35,066 nt of DNA from Cacconaster sp045641345 (GCA_045641345.1 JAZUGR010000004.1:1-35066); one strand, 5' to 3'; counted from the stretch's first letter, positions 7,821-16,826 are shown. Translations and numbers: made by a program. Notes: generated by a model not told the origin, from the letters alone.

Positions 7821-9442
7821 TAGCGGTATTGGGTACAAATGTCATCTCGCCTCTGGGCCGTACTTCGCAGGAGAACTACAACTCTGTGAAGCGGGGCTTC
7901 TGCGGGTTGAAGTCATTCGACCGCTGGAAGGATATCCCGGAGAAAATAACGGTGTCGGTCTTCGACCAGGAGCAGGATGATGCCTCAGGGTGCGGCAGAT
8001 TTGAGTCGCTGGCCGTTTCAAGCATTGCCGGAGCGCTTGAAGAAACCGGCATCGATCCGTCTTCTCCCGGAACCCTGCTTGTACTTAGCACAACCAAGGG
8101 GGATATCGACGCTCTCCGGGAGGGAACCGGTTCAGGATATGAAGGCCCTGTTGCCGTGGCAGGACGCATTGCCGGCCACTTCTCAATGACAACCGAGCCC
8201 ATAATAGTCTGCAACGCCTGCATCAGCGGATCAAGCGCGCAGCTTCTGGCTGCCCGTCTGCTTGAGGCGGGGGTTTACGACAATGTCATTGTATGCGGCG
8301 CCGATATCGTAAGCAGCTTCACCGTCTCCGGATTCCTGAGCCTTAAGGCCCTGTCGCCCTTCGCATGCCGTCCTTTCGACATCGAGCGTCTCGGCCTCAA
8401 TCTCGGCGAGGCGGCCGCCACTATGGTCATGGGCCGTGTGGCCGACAACAGGACGGGGCGCTGGATATTGGAAGCCGGGGCTCAGACAAGCGACGCATAC
8501 CACTCCTGCGCTCCCTCACCCGACGGTGACGGGGTGTTCCGCGCTCTATCTGCAGTGATGGAGGGCATATCTCCGAAAGATCTGGACTGCATCAGCCTGC
8601 ACGGAACAGCCACTATGTTCAACGACCAGATGGAAAGCAGAGCCGTTCAGAAAGCCGGACTCTGCGATGTGCCGGCAATGGCCTTGAAGGGATATTTCGG
8701 GCACACACTCGGTGCGGCCGGCATCATCGAGACAATAATCACGATGCAGGCTTTGGAAGACGGGGTGGTGCTGCCTGCCAAGGGATTCGAAGAACTCGGG
8801 GTGAGCGGGAAAGTGTCGGTAAGAAACTCCCTCCGCAAGAGTGATGGCAACGGCCGTTTCATAAAAGTCCTGAGCGGTTTCGGGGGGTGCAACTGCGCGC
8901 TTCGCTACAGCCGTCTGGAGGATGCTGCAGCCATAAGGGTTGACCCGGGCAGAGTGAAGGAACTGCACCGCGTGCGGCTCGACGGCAGGGATAATCTTGC
9001 CGGGATATACAGGGACCGTCTGAAGGATTATCCGAAATTCTACAAAATGGGTGACTTTTCGAAACTGGCATACGTGGCCTCCGAGCTCCTTCTCGAAAAG
9101 GACGGCGCACCTCGTCCCGATGCCATAATCCTTTTCAATAGAACATCTTCCACGGCCGATGATTGCAGGTATCTTGCCTCTTTCAGCGGCCCTGACGGTT
9201 TCTTCCCGAGCCCCTCGGCTTTCATCTACACGCTGCCGAATCTTGCAGCCGGTGAAATAGCGATACGCAATGCAATAAAGGGAGAGACCGACCTGTACAT
9301 ATTGCAGGGAAGGAACGAATCCCTTATGGATACCATCGTGACGGCCACTCTCCCAAAAGGGGCAACCGCCTTGACAGGGTGGGTGGACTACCGCTCCGAC
9401 TCCGATTATGAAGCCGATTTGAAATTGATAACAATTGAATGA
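7817..9442 (+). CDS. Beta-ketoacyl synthase 2 with C-terminal ketosynthase-like appendage
   Basis: A 541-residue protein. Residues ~1-360 form a FabF-like ketosynthase with Cys135 in CNACISGSSAQ, His262 in SLHGTATMFND, and Lys291/His296 in KGYFGHTLGAAG, so the catalytic triad is complete. Residues ~365-541 are an extension without catalytic motifs, containing PSPSAFIYTLPN and GEIAIRNAIKGET. This pattern resembles the short ketosynthase-like domain of ApeC-type proteins (Pfam ketoacyl-synt_2) and recurs at the end of ketosynthase 3. The fusion may bring a chain-length or partner domain onto the same polypeptide (inference). I chose ATG 7817, which overlaps the thioesterase stop, rather than an upstream ATG at 7793 that lies well inside the thioesterase gene. 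Confidence 0.88.
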   Translation: MIAVLGTNVISPLGRTSQENYNSVKRGFCGLKSFDRWKDIPEKITVSVFDQEQDDASGCGRFESLAVSSIAGALEETGIDPSSPGTLLVLSTTKGDIDALREGTGSGYEGPVAVAGRIAGHFSMTTEPIIVCNACISGSSAQLLAARLLEAGVYDNVIVCGADIVSSFTVSGFLSLKALSPFACRPFDIERLGLNLGEAAATMVMGRVADNRTGRWILEAGAQTSDAYHSCAPSPDGDGVFRALSAVMEGISPKDLDCISLHGTATMFNDQMESRAVQKAGLCDVPAMALKGYFGHTLGAAGIIETIITMQALEDGVVLPAKGFEELGVSGKVSVRNSLRKSDGNGRFIKVLSGFGGCNCALRYSRLEDAAAIRVDPGRVKELHRVRLDGRDNLAGIYRDRLKDYPKFYKMGDFSKLAYVASELLLEKDGAPRPDAIILFNRTSSTADDCRYLASFSGPDGFFPSPSAFIYTLPNLAAGEIAIRNAIKGETDLYILQGRNESLMDTIVTATLPKGATALTGWVDYRSDSDYEADLKLITIE

Positions 9443-9446
9443 TATC

Positions 9447-9707
9447 ATGAACGAACAACTTGTTGCTGAAATAAAAAAGCAGATAATCGAGGCTCTCAAC
9501 CTGGAAGAGCTCGCTCCCGAGGACATCGACACCGATGCCGCACTGTTCGGAGAGGGCCTCGGCCTTGATTCGATAGATGCACTCGAACTTATCGTGATTC
9601 TCGACAAGAACTACGGAATCAAGCTCTCCTCTCCGGCAGAGGGGAAAGAGGTTTTCCGCAGTGTGGCGTCGATTGCCGAATACGTTGAAGCCCACCGTAC
9701 GAAATAA
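9447..9707 (+). CDS. Acyl carrier protein 2
   Basis: An 86-residue acidic helical protein with the carrier motif GLGLDSIDALEL, Ser42 being the phosphopantetheine site. The upstream in-frame TTG at 9435 overlaps the ketosynthase 2 stop, but the ATG at 9447 gives the expected ACP N-terminus and is preferred. The last base of the stop is the first base of the next start (TAATG). It lies between ketosynthases 2 and 3 and probably serves both. Its motif GEGLGLDSIDALEL is like that of ACPs in aryl-polyene and flexirubin loci (from memory, not searched). Confidence 0.93.
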   Translation: MNEQLVAEIKKQIIEALNLEELAPEDIDTDAALFGEGLGLDSIDALELIVILDKNYGIKLSSPAEGKEVFRSVASIAEYVEAHRTK

Positions 9708-11380
9708 TGCAGAAAAGCGCGAAGATAGGAATCACCGGAATCGGAATGATATGTGCCATCGGGAACAATCCCGGTGAAGTGCTTGCCTCGTTGCGTGGCG
9801 GCTCCTCCGGTATCGGTCCTGTCCGTTATCTGCATACCGCCCACAGCGAACTGCCGGTGGGTGAAGTCAAACTTTCCAACGACGGAATGGCCTCTCTTCT
9901 CGGCCTTGAGAAGGGCCGGCAGTACAGCCGCACGGCCCTTATGGGAGCCATTTCAATACGGCAGGCGCTCAGTCAGGCCCGTATCGGATCAGTCGCCGGC
10001 AGGCGTCTCGCCCTTGTCTGCGGAACCACTGTCGGGGGGATGGACGTTGCGGAGCTCTCGCAGAAGACTGCGATAAGCAACGAATGCGGCCGCAGCACGG
10101 TTGAAATGGCCGAATATGCCGGGATTGCCGGGGCTCGGTGCTGCACCGTGTCCACTGCCTGCAGTTCCGCTCTCAACAGTATTATGGTGGGCTGCGAAAT
10201 GTTGATGCGGGATGAGGCCGATGTTGTCATCGCCGGAGGCAGCGAAGCTCTCAGCCGGTTCCATCTCAACGGCTTCAATACCCTGATGATTCTCGACAAG
10301 GACCGTTGCCGCCCCTTCGATGCCGGTCGCGCCGGTCTCAATCTGGGAGAGGGGGCCGCGTTCGTGGTATTGCAGAAAGAGCCTGCAGGTGCGCTGGCCT
10401 TCATTGCCGGGTACGGCAATCGTTGTGACGCATACCATCAGACCGCCACTTCCGAAAACGGGGAAGGTGCATTTCTGGCAATGAGCGACGCTCTGGCGAT
10501 GGCCGCCATCACCCCGTCGCAGGTGGACTATATCAACGCACACGGTACAGGTACGCAGGACAACGACATTTCCGAAAGCCGTGCAATCCTTAGACTTTTC
10601 GGGACACGGGTCCCTCCCGTATCCAGCACCAAGGCGTTTACAGGGCACACCACTTCGGCTTCCGGGTCGATAGAAACGGCGATATGCATCCTGGCTATGC
10701 AGAACAGGTTTATCCCGGCCAATCTGGGATGGTCGCTCGGGATTGAAGGGGGCATAACCCCTTCTTCCGGTGCGGAGGATGTAACGCTCGACAAGGTGCT
10801 TTGCAATTCGTTCGGTTTCGGAGGAAACGATTCATCCCTGCTGATCAGCGCTTCGGAATCATCCATTCCCTGCCCTGAGATGGAGTTCCGGTTTGAGGTC
10901 GCTGCCGATGTAGAGGTGAACGACCCTGATGAACTTGGCGCTCTCAAGGAATATGTCAGCCCTATGGAAAGCCGCCGTATGACCTCGCTTCTGAAGGCCG
11001 CCACCCTTTCGGCGCTCCGCGCCCTCAAGATGGCGGGAATCGATTGCCCCGATGCCATAATCACCGGAACGGCCAACGGCATGCTTGAGAGCAGCAACCG
11101 TTTTCTTGAAGATATAGCGGCCAACGGCGAAGAACTGTTGAAGCCCACCCTGTTCATGCAGAGCACCCACAATACCATAGGCTCATCCATCGCCATCCGT
11201 ACGAAATGCCACGGATACAACATAACCTACAGCCACGGCGGGGATTCCCTCGAATGGGCTCTGCTTGATGCCGGGTATAGAATCCGCACAGGCAAGGCGG
11301 CCTCCGTTCTGGTGGGTTCTTACGACGAGACATCAGACGGCGGAGTATGTGCGAGGACCTTAATACTGAAAAGAAAATGA
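9707..11380 (+). CDS. Beta-ketoacyl synthase 3 with C-terminal ketosynthase-like appendage
   Basis: A 557-residue protein. Residues ~1-390 are a FabF-like ketosynthase with Cys152 in VSTACSSALNS, His279 in NAHGTGTQDND and His314 in KAFTGHTTSASGS, plus the NSFGFGGNDSS block. Residues ~395-557 form a second, non-catalytic region with EYVSPMESRRMTSLLKAA, then PTLFMQSTHNTIGSSIAIR and ALLDAG, closely following the layout of ApeC-like short ketosynthase domains. The extension of ketosynthase 2 has the same layout. A stable pairing of active and inactive ketosynthase units is typical of polyene type II systems, where one subunit sets chain length (family knowledge). The stop overlaps the next gene's start. 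Confidence 0.9.
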   Translation: MQKSAKIGITGIGMICAIGNNPGEVLASLRGGSSGIGPVRYLHTAHSELPVGEVKLSNDGMASLLGLEKGRQYSRTALMGAISIRQALSQARIGSVAGRRLALVCGTTVGGMDVAELSQKTAISNECGRSTVEMAEYAGIAGARCCTVSTACSSALNSIMVGCEMLMRDEADVVIAGGSEALSRFHLNGFNTLMILDKDRCRPFDAGRAGLNLGEGAAFVVLQKEPAGALAFIAGYGNRCDAYHQTATSENGEGAFLAMSDALAMAAITPSQVDYINAHGTGTQDNDISESRAILRLFGTRVPPVSSTKAFTGHTTSASGSIETAICILAMQNRFIPANLGWSLGIEGGITPSSGAEDVTLDKVLCNSFGFGGNDSSLLISASESSIPCPEMEFRFEVAADVEVNDPDELGALKEYVSPMESRRMTSLLKAATLSALRALKMAGIDCPDAIITGTANGMLESSNRFLEDIAANGEELLKPTLFMQSTHNTIGSSIAIRTKCHGYNITYSHGGDSLEWALLDAGYRIRTGKAASVLVGSYDETSDGGVCARTLILKRK

Positions 11381-11733
11381 AGATACCTCTGCTGATTCTC
11401 GCTGTGATACAGAGTCTCCTGCTTACCGGCGGGCAGGTGTTGCTGAAGTTCGCGCTTCTCCGTATGCTTCCCTTTTCCTGGAGCCTCTCCTTCTGGAGGT
11501 CCGTTTTCGTGAACTGGCAGTTCGCCCTGTGCGGCATCTGCTACGGCTTCGGCAGCCTGTTGTGGTTCTACATAATAAAACATTATCCGTTCAGCATGGC
11601 ATATCCTCTCGTATCGATGAGTTACGCGTTCGGGATGGTCGCCGCCATAATATTTTTCCATGAATCCGTGGATTGGACGAAGTGGCTGGGTGTCATTCTT
11701 ATCCTCGGAGGATGTTATCTTATCGCGAAATGA
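11377..11733 (+). CDS. Small four-helix DMT/SMR-like membrane protein
   Basis: A 118-residue hydrophobic protein with four predicted helices (about residues 4-28, 43-67, 72-92 and 97-117) of the drug/metabolite transporter superfamily, close in size and shape to EmrE-type SMR proteins and to ArnE/ArnF. The segment YPFSMAYPLVSMSYAFG, with a conserved Tyr-Pro pair, is typical. ArnE/ArnF-like pairs flip undecaprenyl-linked sugars. In this cluster a role in flipping a lipid intermediate across the inner membrane is plausible but unproven. The start was set at ATG 11377, which overlaps the ketosynthase 3 stop, because the ORF's earlier ATG at 11347 would add residues encoded inside that gene. The stop overlaps the LolA-like gene. 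Confidence 0.82.
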   Translation: MKIPLLILAVIQSLLLTGGQVLLKFALLRMLPFSWSLSFWRSVFVNWQFALCGICYGFGSLLWFYIIKHYPFSMAYPLVSMSYAFGMVAAIIFFHESVDWTKWLGVILILGGCYLIAK

Positions 11734-12311
11734 GGAGATTCGTACCGGTTCTGATGATGTTCCTTGCAGCGGCGCTTCCCGCTGCCGCGCAGGATGCTCT
11801 TCTGCGTGAAATAGCCGCCTCCTGTCTCAATCGCAGCAGCATAGAGTGCAGCTTCACCCAGACCAGGCATCTTCCTATGATGGATGATGACATCGTGTCG
11901 GAAGGCCGTCTGTCATACAGCAGGCCCGATGCCATCAGGTGGGAATATACTTCTCCCGAGCGTATGCTCCTTGAAATGAAAGGCACCGACATCAGGGTGT
12001 CCCGTGGAGAGGGCGCCGATGCAACCGATATCAGTGCAAACCGGATGTACAGGGATCTGGCCGGCCTGCTGCTCGGTGTGGTTTCGGGCAATTTCCTTAT
12101 GGATGACAAATGGTTTTCCGCTCTTGCCCGGCAGGATGGCAATACGATAACGTTGCAGCTGCTTCCGCAAAAAAGAGAACTGAAGCGTATGTGGACCGGG
12201 ATGACGATGCGTTTTGACAGCGTTTCGCACAATGCGTTGCGCATTGAAATAACGGAGGCCGGCGGAGGCTCGACAACAATCGAATTCAGCAATTACAAGA
12301 ACCAGTTTTGA
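11730..12311 (+). CDS. LolA-like periplasmic lipid carrier
   Basis: A 193-residue exported protein with a clear signal peptide (positive start MRRF, hydrophobic core, likely cleavage after ALPAAA). The mature part has the LolA-like blocks: SSIECSFTQTRHLPMMDDD, then GRLSYSRPDAIRWEYTSPE, and strand-rich segments ending with IEFSNYKNQF. LolA-fold proteins form an open beta barrel that binds acyl chains and ferries lipoproteins or lipids across the periplasm. LolA-like genes are common in aryl-polyene and flexirubin loci, where they are thought to help carry the product to the outer membrane (family knowledge). It is not the housekeeping LolA by context. The start ATG 11730 overlaps the upstream stop. 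Confidence 0.87.
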   Translation: MRRFVPVLMMFLAAALPAAAQDALLREIAASCLNRSSIECSFTQTRHLPMMDDDIVSEGRLSYSRPDAIRWEYTSPERMLLEMKGTDIRVSRGEGADATDISANRMYRDLAGLLLGVVSGNFLMDDKWFSALARQDGNTITLQLLPQKRELKRMWTGMTMRFDSVSHNALRIEITEAGGGSTTIEFSNYKNQF

Positions 12312-12325
12312 AATCATTCCAGTCT

Positions 12326-12685
12326 ATGAAACTGCTCGATAGCCTGTTCAATATAATCTCGAGGGATGCCTCTGCTTTCACCCTGCATCTGAACCCTGAG
12401 CATCCCATATACAAGGCCCATTTCCCGGGAGAGCCGATAACTCCCGGAGTGGTGCTCATCCAGATGGCCGTCGAACTGTCGGAAATCATATCTGAAAGGA
12501 CATTGCAGCTATCCGCGGCCAAAAACGTGAAATTCCTGCATATTGTCAACCCTCTGGAAATGCCGGAGGTGAAATACGATTTTCAGAAAGTGCTTATGGA
12601 CGGCGAGAATGTGGCGATACAGGCAACCGTAATCTGTGGCGATACACTTTGTGCCAAATTATCACTTGTATGCAGTCCGTTGTAG
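12326..12685 (+). CDS. 3-hydroxyacyl-ACP dehydratase-like hotdog protein (ApeI/FabZ type)
   Basis: A 119-residue single hotdog domain with the signature YKAHFPGEPITPGVVLIQMAVE, the HFPG motif carrying the catalytic His (His32) and the central helix with acidic Glu50. It probably dehydrates 3-hydroxyacyl-ACP to the 2-enoyl form during each polyene extension. Together with the His-less relative at 6935 it could form a mixed dimer. I set the start at ATG 12326. A TTG at 12308 overlapping the LolA-like stop is in frame and would add six residues. The 3' end overlaps the glycosyltransferase-acyltransferase start by 16 bp. Confidence 0.85.
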   Translation: MKLLDSLFNIISRDASAFTLHLNPEHPIYKAHFPGEPITPGVVLIQMAVELSEIISERTLQLSAAKNVKFLHIVNPLEMPEVKYDFQKVLMDGENVAIQATVICGDTLCAKLSLVCSPL

Positions 12686-14190
12686 ACAACATATCCGAGA
12701 GCAGGCGGATCCTGGCCGAACGCGGTATCTGCGTCATTATCCCGACATACAACAATGCCGGGACGATAGCCGACGTGGTGACGCGTACCATGGCCCTGTG
12801 TTCCGATGTCATAGTCGTATGCGACGGGTGCACCGACGGAACTGTCGATATTCTCCATTCGCTCTCCCCGGCGCCGGAGATAGTTGAAATACCTGATAAC
12901 AAGGGGAAGGGGTTTGCCCTTAAAACCGGTTTTCTGCGTGCGTTGGCCGCGGGTTTTGCCTACGCGATAACCCTTGACGGCGACGGCCAGCATTTCCCCG
13001 AGGACATTCCACTGCTTCTTCAGGCGAACATCGACAATCCGGGGGCTCTGGTTGTCGGTGCCCGCAGTAATCTGGAGAATGTGCAGCGCAGCCGTGGCAG
13101 CAGATTCGCCAATTCCTTCTCGAACTTCTGGTTCGCCGTCCAGACAGGACGTTATCTTAAGGATACCCAGACCGGATACCGGCTCTATCCTCTAAAGAAG
13201 TTGCCTTGCCTTGGATTGCTGACCTCCCGTTATGAGGCCGAACTGGAGCTGCTTGTCCTTTCGGCGTGGAAGGGAGTAAGGACGGAAAGTGTACCTGTAA
13301 ATGTCTTCTATCCTCCTGCAGGAGAGAAGGTGTCGCATTTCAGGCCTGTCATTGATTTTATCCGCATCAGCATATTGAACGTCGTGCTGTGTGTCGCCGC
13401 GCTGGTTGCAGGATATCCGCTGGCGTTGCTGCGTATGGTTGCGGCGCTACTACGGTCGCTGGTCTCCCTTGTGGTTTTCTCCGTCTTCACGGTGTTTTTC
13501 TTCACTCCCGCGATGCTGATCTATTTTACCATCGGCGGGATGTCGGAGAAAAAGAGGGAGAACCTGCACGGGATGATATGCTCCGTCGCGCGTTTCACCC
13601 TGCTGCGCCTCGGTATCCCGGGAATCAGATACACGCTTGCCAACAACAGCGGTGAGACATTCGAAAAGCCTGCCGTCATCATCTGCAATCACCAGAGCCA
13701 CCTTGACCTTGTCCCAATGCTGGCCCTGACGCCCAAACTCATAGTGCTTACCAACGACTGGGTCTGGAATGACCCTTTCTATGGATACATAATACATCGT
13801 GCCGAATTTCTTCCCGTGTCGAAGGGCATCGATTATATCCTGCCGCGTCTGCAGGAAAAGGTTCTCCGCGGCTACAGTATAGCCGTCTATCCCGAAGGGA
13901 CCCGCTCGAAGGATTGCCGGATAGGGCGTTTCCACTCCGGAGCCTTCCATCTGGCCGATGCATTGAATCTGGATATCGTCCCGGTGGTCCTCTATGGGGC
14001 GGGCAGGGCCCTTCCAAAGCACGGAAGGTATCTGCGCAGATGGCCGGTCCATCTGGAGGTGGACAGCCGCATTTCTCCGGAGGAACAGTCGCGTATGGGC
14101 GACACTTTCCGGCAGAGGGCTTCGGCCATGAAGAAATATTACGTCGAACGGTATGGCGCCATAGCCAACAGAATGGATCAGGATGTGTGA
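12670..14190 (+). CDS. Glycosyltransferase family 2 fused to PlsC-type acyltransferase
   Basis: A 506-residue two-domain protein. Residues ~18-215 are a GT-A glycosyltransferase 2 domain with CVIIPTYNNAGTI, the metal-binding LDGDGQH (103-108) and DTQTGYR (165-171). Residues ~232-290 hold two or three hydrophobic helices. Residues ~300-500 are a lysophosphatidic acid acyltransferase-like domain with NHQSHLD (HX4D, His341/Asp346) and YPEGTRSK. It is therefore a membrane enzyme that could both glycosylate and acylate. Such fusions occur in aryl-polyene loci (family knowledge). A sugar donor cannot be predicted. ATG 12670 is preferred to the TTG at 12649. The stop overlaps the next gene's possible start at 14183. 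Confidence 0.9.
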   Translation: MQSVVDNISESRRILAERGICVIIPTYNNAGTIADVVTRTMALCSDVIVVCDGCTDGTVDILHSLSPAPEIVEIPDNKGKGFALKTGFLRALAAGFAYAITLDGDGQHFPEDIPLLLQANIDNPGALVVGARSNLENVQRSRGSRFANSFSNFWFAVQTGRYLKDTQTGYRLYPLKKLPCLGLLTSRYEAELELLVLSAWKGVRTESVPVNVFYPPAGEKVSHFRPVIDFIRISILNVVLCVAALVAGYPLALLRMVAALLRSLVSLVVFSVFTVFFFTPAMLIYFTIGGMSEKKRENLHGMICSVARFTLLRLGIPGIRYTLANNSGETFEKPAVIICNHQSHLDLVPMLALTPKLIVLTNDWVWNDPFYGYIIHRAEFLPVSKGIDYILPRLQEKVLRGYSIAVYPEGTRSKDCRIGRFHSGAFHLADALNLDIVPVVLYGAGRALPKHGRYLRRWPVHLEVDSRISPEEQSRMGDTFRQRASAMKKYYVERYGAIANRMDQDV

Positions 14191-15700
14191 TATGGATGGA
14201 GGCAGGAAAAGCGTTGTCATAATAGGCGGCGGGTTGGGAGGCCTGTTTGCCGGTGCCATATTGAGCAGGGAGAATATGGACGTCACGGTTATCGAGAAGA
14301 ACCCCACCGTCGGCGGAGGCCTCCAGAGCTTCGAACGTTTCGGTGAAGTGTTCGACACGGGTATGCACGTAGTGGGAGGAATGCGGCCGGGTGGCAATAT
14401 CCGCCGTATCTGTGAATATCTCGGCATTATGGACAAGGTGCATCTGCAGGACGTGGGCCCTGAAATCATCGACACCGTGTATTGCGCCGAAGATGGCATC
14501 ACCTACAACATCGGGTTGGGCAGGGACGGATTCGTGAATTCTCTCGCGGAGAAGTTCCCGGGCCAGAGGGATAATATACGCCGTTATGTGGATGCCATAT
14601 TCTCGATAGCCGATGAGCTGGACCTGTTCTACCTGCGGCCTTCTTCCGACGATATGAAGGTGCATTCCGACGATTTTATGATTGCTGCCGATGCCCTCGT
14701 CGCCAAATACATCACAGATCCCAGACTGCGTGGGATAATATCTTATCTCAATCCGTTGTATTCAGGGAGAAAGGGAGTCACTCCGGCCTATATGCACGCA
14801 GTGATATCCGTCCTTTACATAGAGGGGCCGAGCCGTTTCGTCGGAGGGAGCCAGCTGTTTGCCAACACCTTGAGCGAGGCCATTACGGCCAACGGCGGCA
14901 AGGTCATCGTCTCGGACGGCGTCGCATCGGTGCACTCCGCCGGCAGGTCTGTAACAGGAGTGACCACCGCAAGCGGGCGTGAATTCAAGGCCGACTGGTA
15001 TATATGCGACATACATCCGTCCTGCTTGATGCAGCTTCTTGAAACCCCGTCTCTTTTCACTCCGGCCTACCGCGCCCGTCTTGACAGTATCCCCAACTCA
15101 TGTTCCGCCTTTACCGTCAACCTGAAACTCAAACCGGGCTCGTTCAGGTACATACCCCATGCACAATACTACCTCAGCCGCTACGACAAAGTGTGGGAAT
15201 GCAGCAATCCCGATTTGGAGTGGCCTCAGGCTTTCCTGTATATAACCCCTCCCGAATTCGGGCAGGGCGAATTCTCCACCAAGATGATAGTGACCTCTCC
15301 GATGGACTGGAGTTATGTCAAACGGTGGGAGAATACGCGGGTCGGACATCGCGGGGAGGAATACGAAAAATGGAAGGAGGAGTGCGCCGGTCGTCTTCTT
15401 GACAAGCTTGAGGAGATACATCCCGATATCCGCAGCTGCATAGAGGACGCCAACACCGCATCTCCATTGACCATACGCGACTGGTATGGCGTCAAGGAGG
15501 GGGCCATGTGCGGATATTCAAAGGATTGCAGCAACATCCCCCTGTCGCAGGTTCCCGTCGTGACGAGGGCGTCCAATCTGCTGCTGACAGGGCAGAACTG
15601 CAACCTTCACGGTTTCTGCGGAGTTCCCCTCACCGCAATCAACACCTGCGAAGCCATTCTTGGGAGGAATTACATAATAAACAGAATCAACGATGTTTGA
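14183..15700 (+). CDS. CrtI/phytoene desaturase-like FAD oxidoreductase
   Basis: A 505-residue flavoprotein. The N-terminus has the dinucleotide-binding motif VVIIGGGLGGLFAGAILSREN, a Glu-terminated second strand (VTVIEKN) and a GGGLQSFERFG block. The C-terminus holds LLTGQNCNLHGFCGVPLTA, matching the second FAD-contacting segment of carotenoid desaturase/isomerase-like enzymes. Such enzymes desaturate, isomerise or saturate polyene chains. Flexirubin-type clusters often carry one (from memory). The substrate here is presumably the cluster's polyene acyl chain, but isomerisation rather than desaturation is possible. ATG 14183 lies inside the previous gene's last codons; ATG 14192 is an alternative start nine bases on. 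The stop is overlapped by 8 bp by the next gene. Confidence 0.85.
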   Translation: MCDMDGGRKSVVIIGGGLGGLFAGAILSRENMDVTVIEKNPTVGGGLQSFERFGEVFDTGMHVVGGMRPGGNIRRICEYLGIMDKVHLQDVGPEIIDTVYCAEDGITYNIGLGRDGFVNSLAEKFPGQRDNIRRYVDAIFSIADELDLFYLRPSSDDMKVHSDDFMIAADALVAKYITDPRLRGIISYLNPLYSGRKGVTPAYMHAVISVLYIEGPSRFVGGSQLFANTLSEAITANGGKVIVSDGVASVHSAGRSVTGVTTASGREFKADWYICDIHPSCLMQLLETPSLFTPAYRARLDSIPNSCSAFTVNLKLKPGSFRYIPHAQYYLSRYDKVWECSNPDLEWPQAFLYITPPEFGQGEFSTKMIVTSPMDWSYVKRWENTRVGHRGEEYEKWKEECAGRLLDKLEEIHPDIRSCIEDANTASPLTIRDWYGVKEGAMCGYSKDCSNIPLSQVPVVTRASNLLLTGQNCNLHGFCGVPLTAINTCEAILGRNYIINRINDV

Positions 15701-16823
15701 CGATATACGGCCATACAGGGACAGTGAGATTCCGGCAGCCATTCATCGTATGGTCGCCGACCCGTTGTTTCCGTTGGTGGCCTCCTATGTGTTTCCATCC
15801 ACACCGCCGGAGAAGGTGGCGGAGGACGTGCTGTCGATGGGCAGCATACACGATTTCCAGTCCCGGTTCATGTATCACGCCGTCAACCGTATAATAGAGA
15901 ACTCCACGTCAGGGTTTGTCTGCACCGGGCTGGAAAACATAAATCCGGATCGTCCCCATGTATTCGTTTCCAACCACAGGGACATAGTGCTGGATGCTTC
16001 GCTGCTGCAGAACAAACTGCTTGAAAACGGATTCGATACGACTGAAATCACTTTCGGAGCCAATCTGATGAAGGGTGACTTCATCGTGGATTTCGGAAAA
16101 TGCAACAAGATGTTCAGGGTGGAGCGGCCCGGCGGCGGTGCCAAGGCATTCTACGCTGCCTCGAAACACTTGTCGGAATATATATTCCACACGGTGCTGG
16201 ACTCCGGGCATAGCATCTGGATTGCACAGCGCAACGGCAGGACGAAAGACGGTATCGACCGCACCGACCCGGGCATTGTGAATATGCTGACAATGGGCAG
16301 CGACCTTCCTGCGTCCGAGGCCCTGTCCAGCCTCTCACTCCAGCCAATAAGCATCTCATATGAATGGGAACCCTGCGACGTATTCAAGGCAGTTGAGATG
16401 CTCAAAAGGGAGTCCGGACCGTATGTCAAATCGGATGGCGAGGATCTCAACAGCATCATTGCAGGCCTGCTGCAGCAGAAGGGCCGGGTGCATATGCACG
16501 TTTGTCCCGAGATCACGGGGGCGGAACTTGAGGATTCGTCCCACTGCACCCGGTCTGACTTCAGGAAGCGTGTGGCAGCGCTGCTCGACATCCGGATATG
16601 CTCCGCCTACAGGCTGTTTCCCAATAATTATATCGCGCACGACCTCCTGACAGGCTCCGCCGCGTATGCGTCCCGTTACAGCGCCGAGCAGAAAGAATCC
16701 TTCATCGGGCATATGGGCGTGCTGCGTAATATTGACCCGGAATGCAACAGGGAGAGGCTTGAGCGTATCTTCCTGGGTATCTATGCCAATCCCCTTGACA
16801 GTTTCAATCTATTCGCCGGTTAA
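15693..16823 (+). CDS. PlsC-family lipid acyltransferase with variant HX5D motif
   Basis: A 376-residue protein of the glycerolipid acyltransferase (PF01553-like) superfamily. The active-site segment reads VSNHRDIVLDAS, which spaces His and Asp by five residues rather than the usual four, or may use HRD instead. A block with RVERPGGGAKAFYAASK follows, then QRNGRTKDG, which resembles the EGTRS-type motif by position. The C-terminal ~170 residues are extra compared with a minimal PlsC. It could acylate a glycerol or amino-acid lipid with the cluster's acyl chain, so three acyltransferase units (6066, the 12670 fusion, this gene) are present in one operon. It overlaps the upstream flavoprotein stop and lies 3 bp before the MMPL transporter. 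A housekeeping role in phospholipid synthesis is the alternative. Confidence 0.78.
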   Translation: MFDDIRPYRDSEIPAAIHRMVADPLFPLVASYVFPSTPPEKVAEDVLSMGSIHDFQSRFMYHAVNRIIENSTSGFVCTGLENINPDRPHVFVSNHRDIVLDASLLQNKLLENGFDTTEITFGANLMKGDFIVDFGKCNKMFRVERPGGGAKAFYAASKHLSEYIFHTVLDSGHSIWIAQRNGRTKDGIDRTDPGIVNMLTMGSDLPASEALSSLSLQPISISYEWEPCDVFKAVEMLKRESGPYVKSDGEDLNSIIAGLLQQKGRVHMHVCPEITGAELEDSSHCTRSDFRKRVAALLDIRICSAYRLFPNNYIAHDLLTGSAAYASRYSAEQKESFIGHMGVLRNIDPECNRERLERIFLGIYANPLDSFNLFAG

Positions 16824-16826
16824 GTC

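Noticed and set aside
8546..9607. 353-codon minus-strand open frame
   Set aside because: It lies opposite ketosynthase 2 and ACP2, has no recognisable motif, and reads as a codon-position shadow.
13450..14665. Two overlapping minus-strand open frames of 350 and 305 codons
   Set aside because: They are antisense to the GT2-PlsC fusion and the CrtI-like gene, whose catalytic motifs are intact, and they have low-complexity His/Pro/Arg-rich translations.
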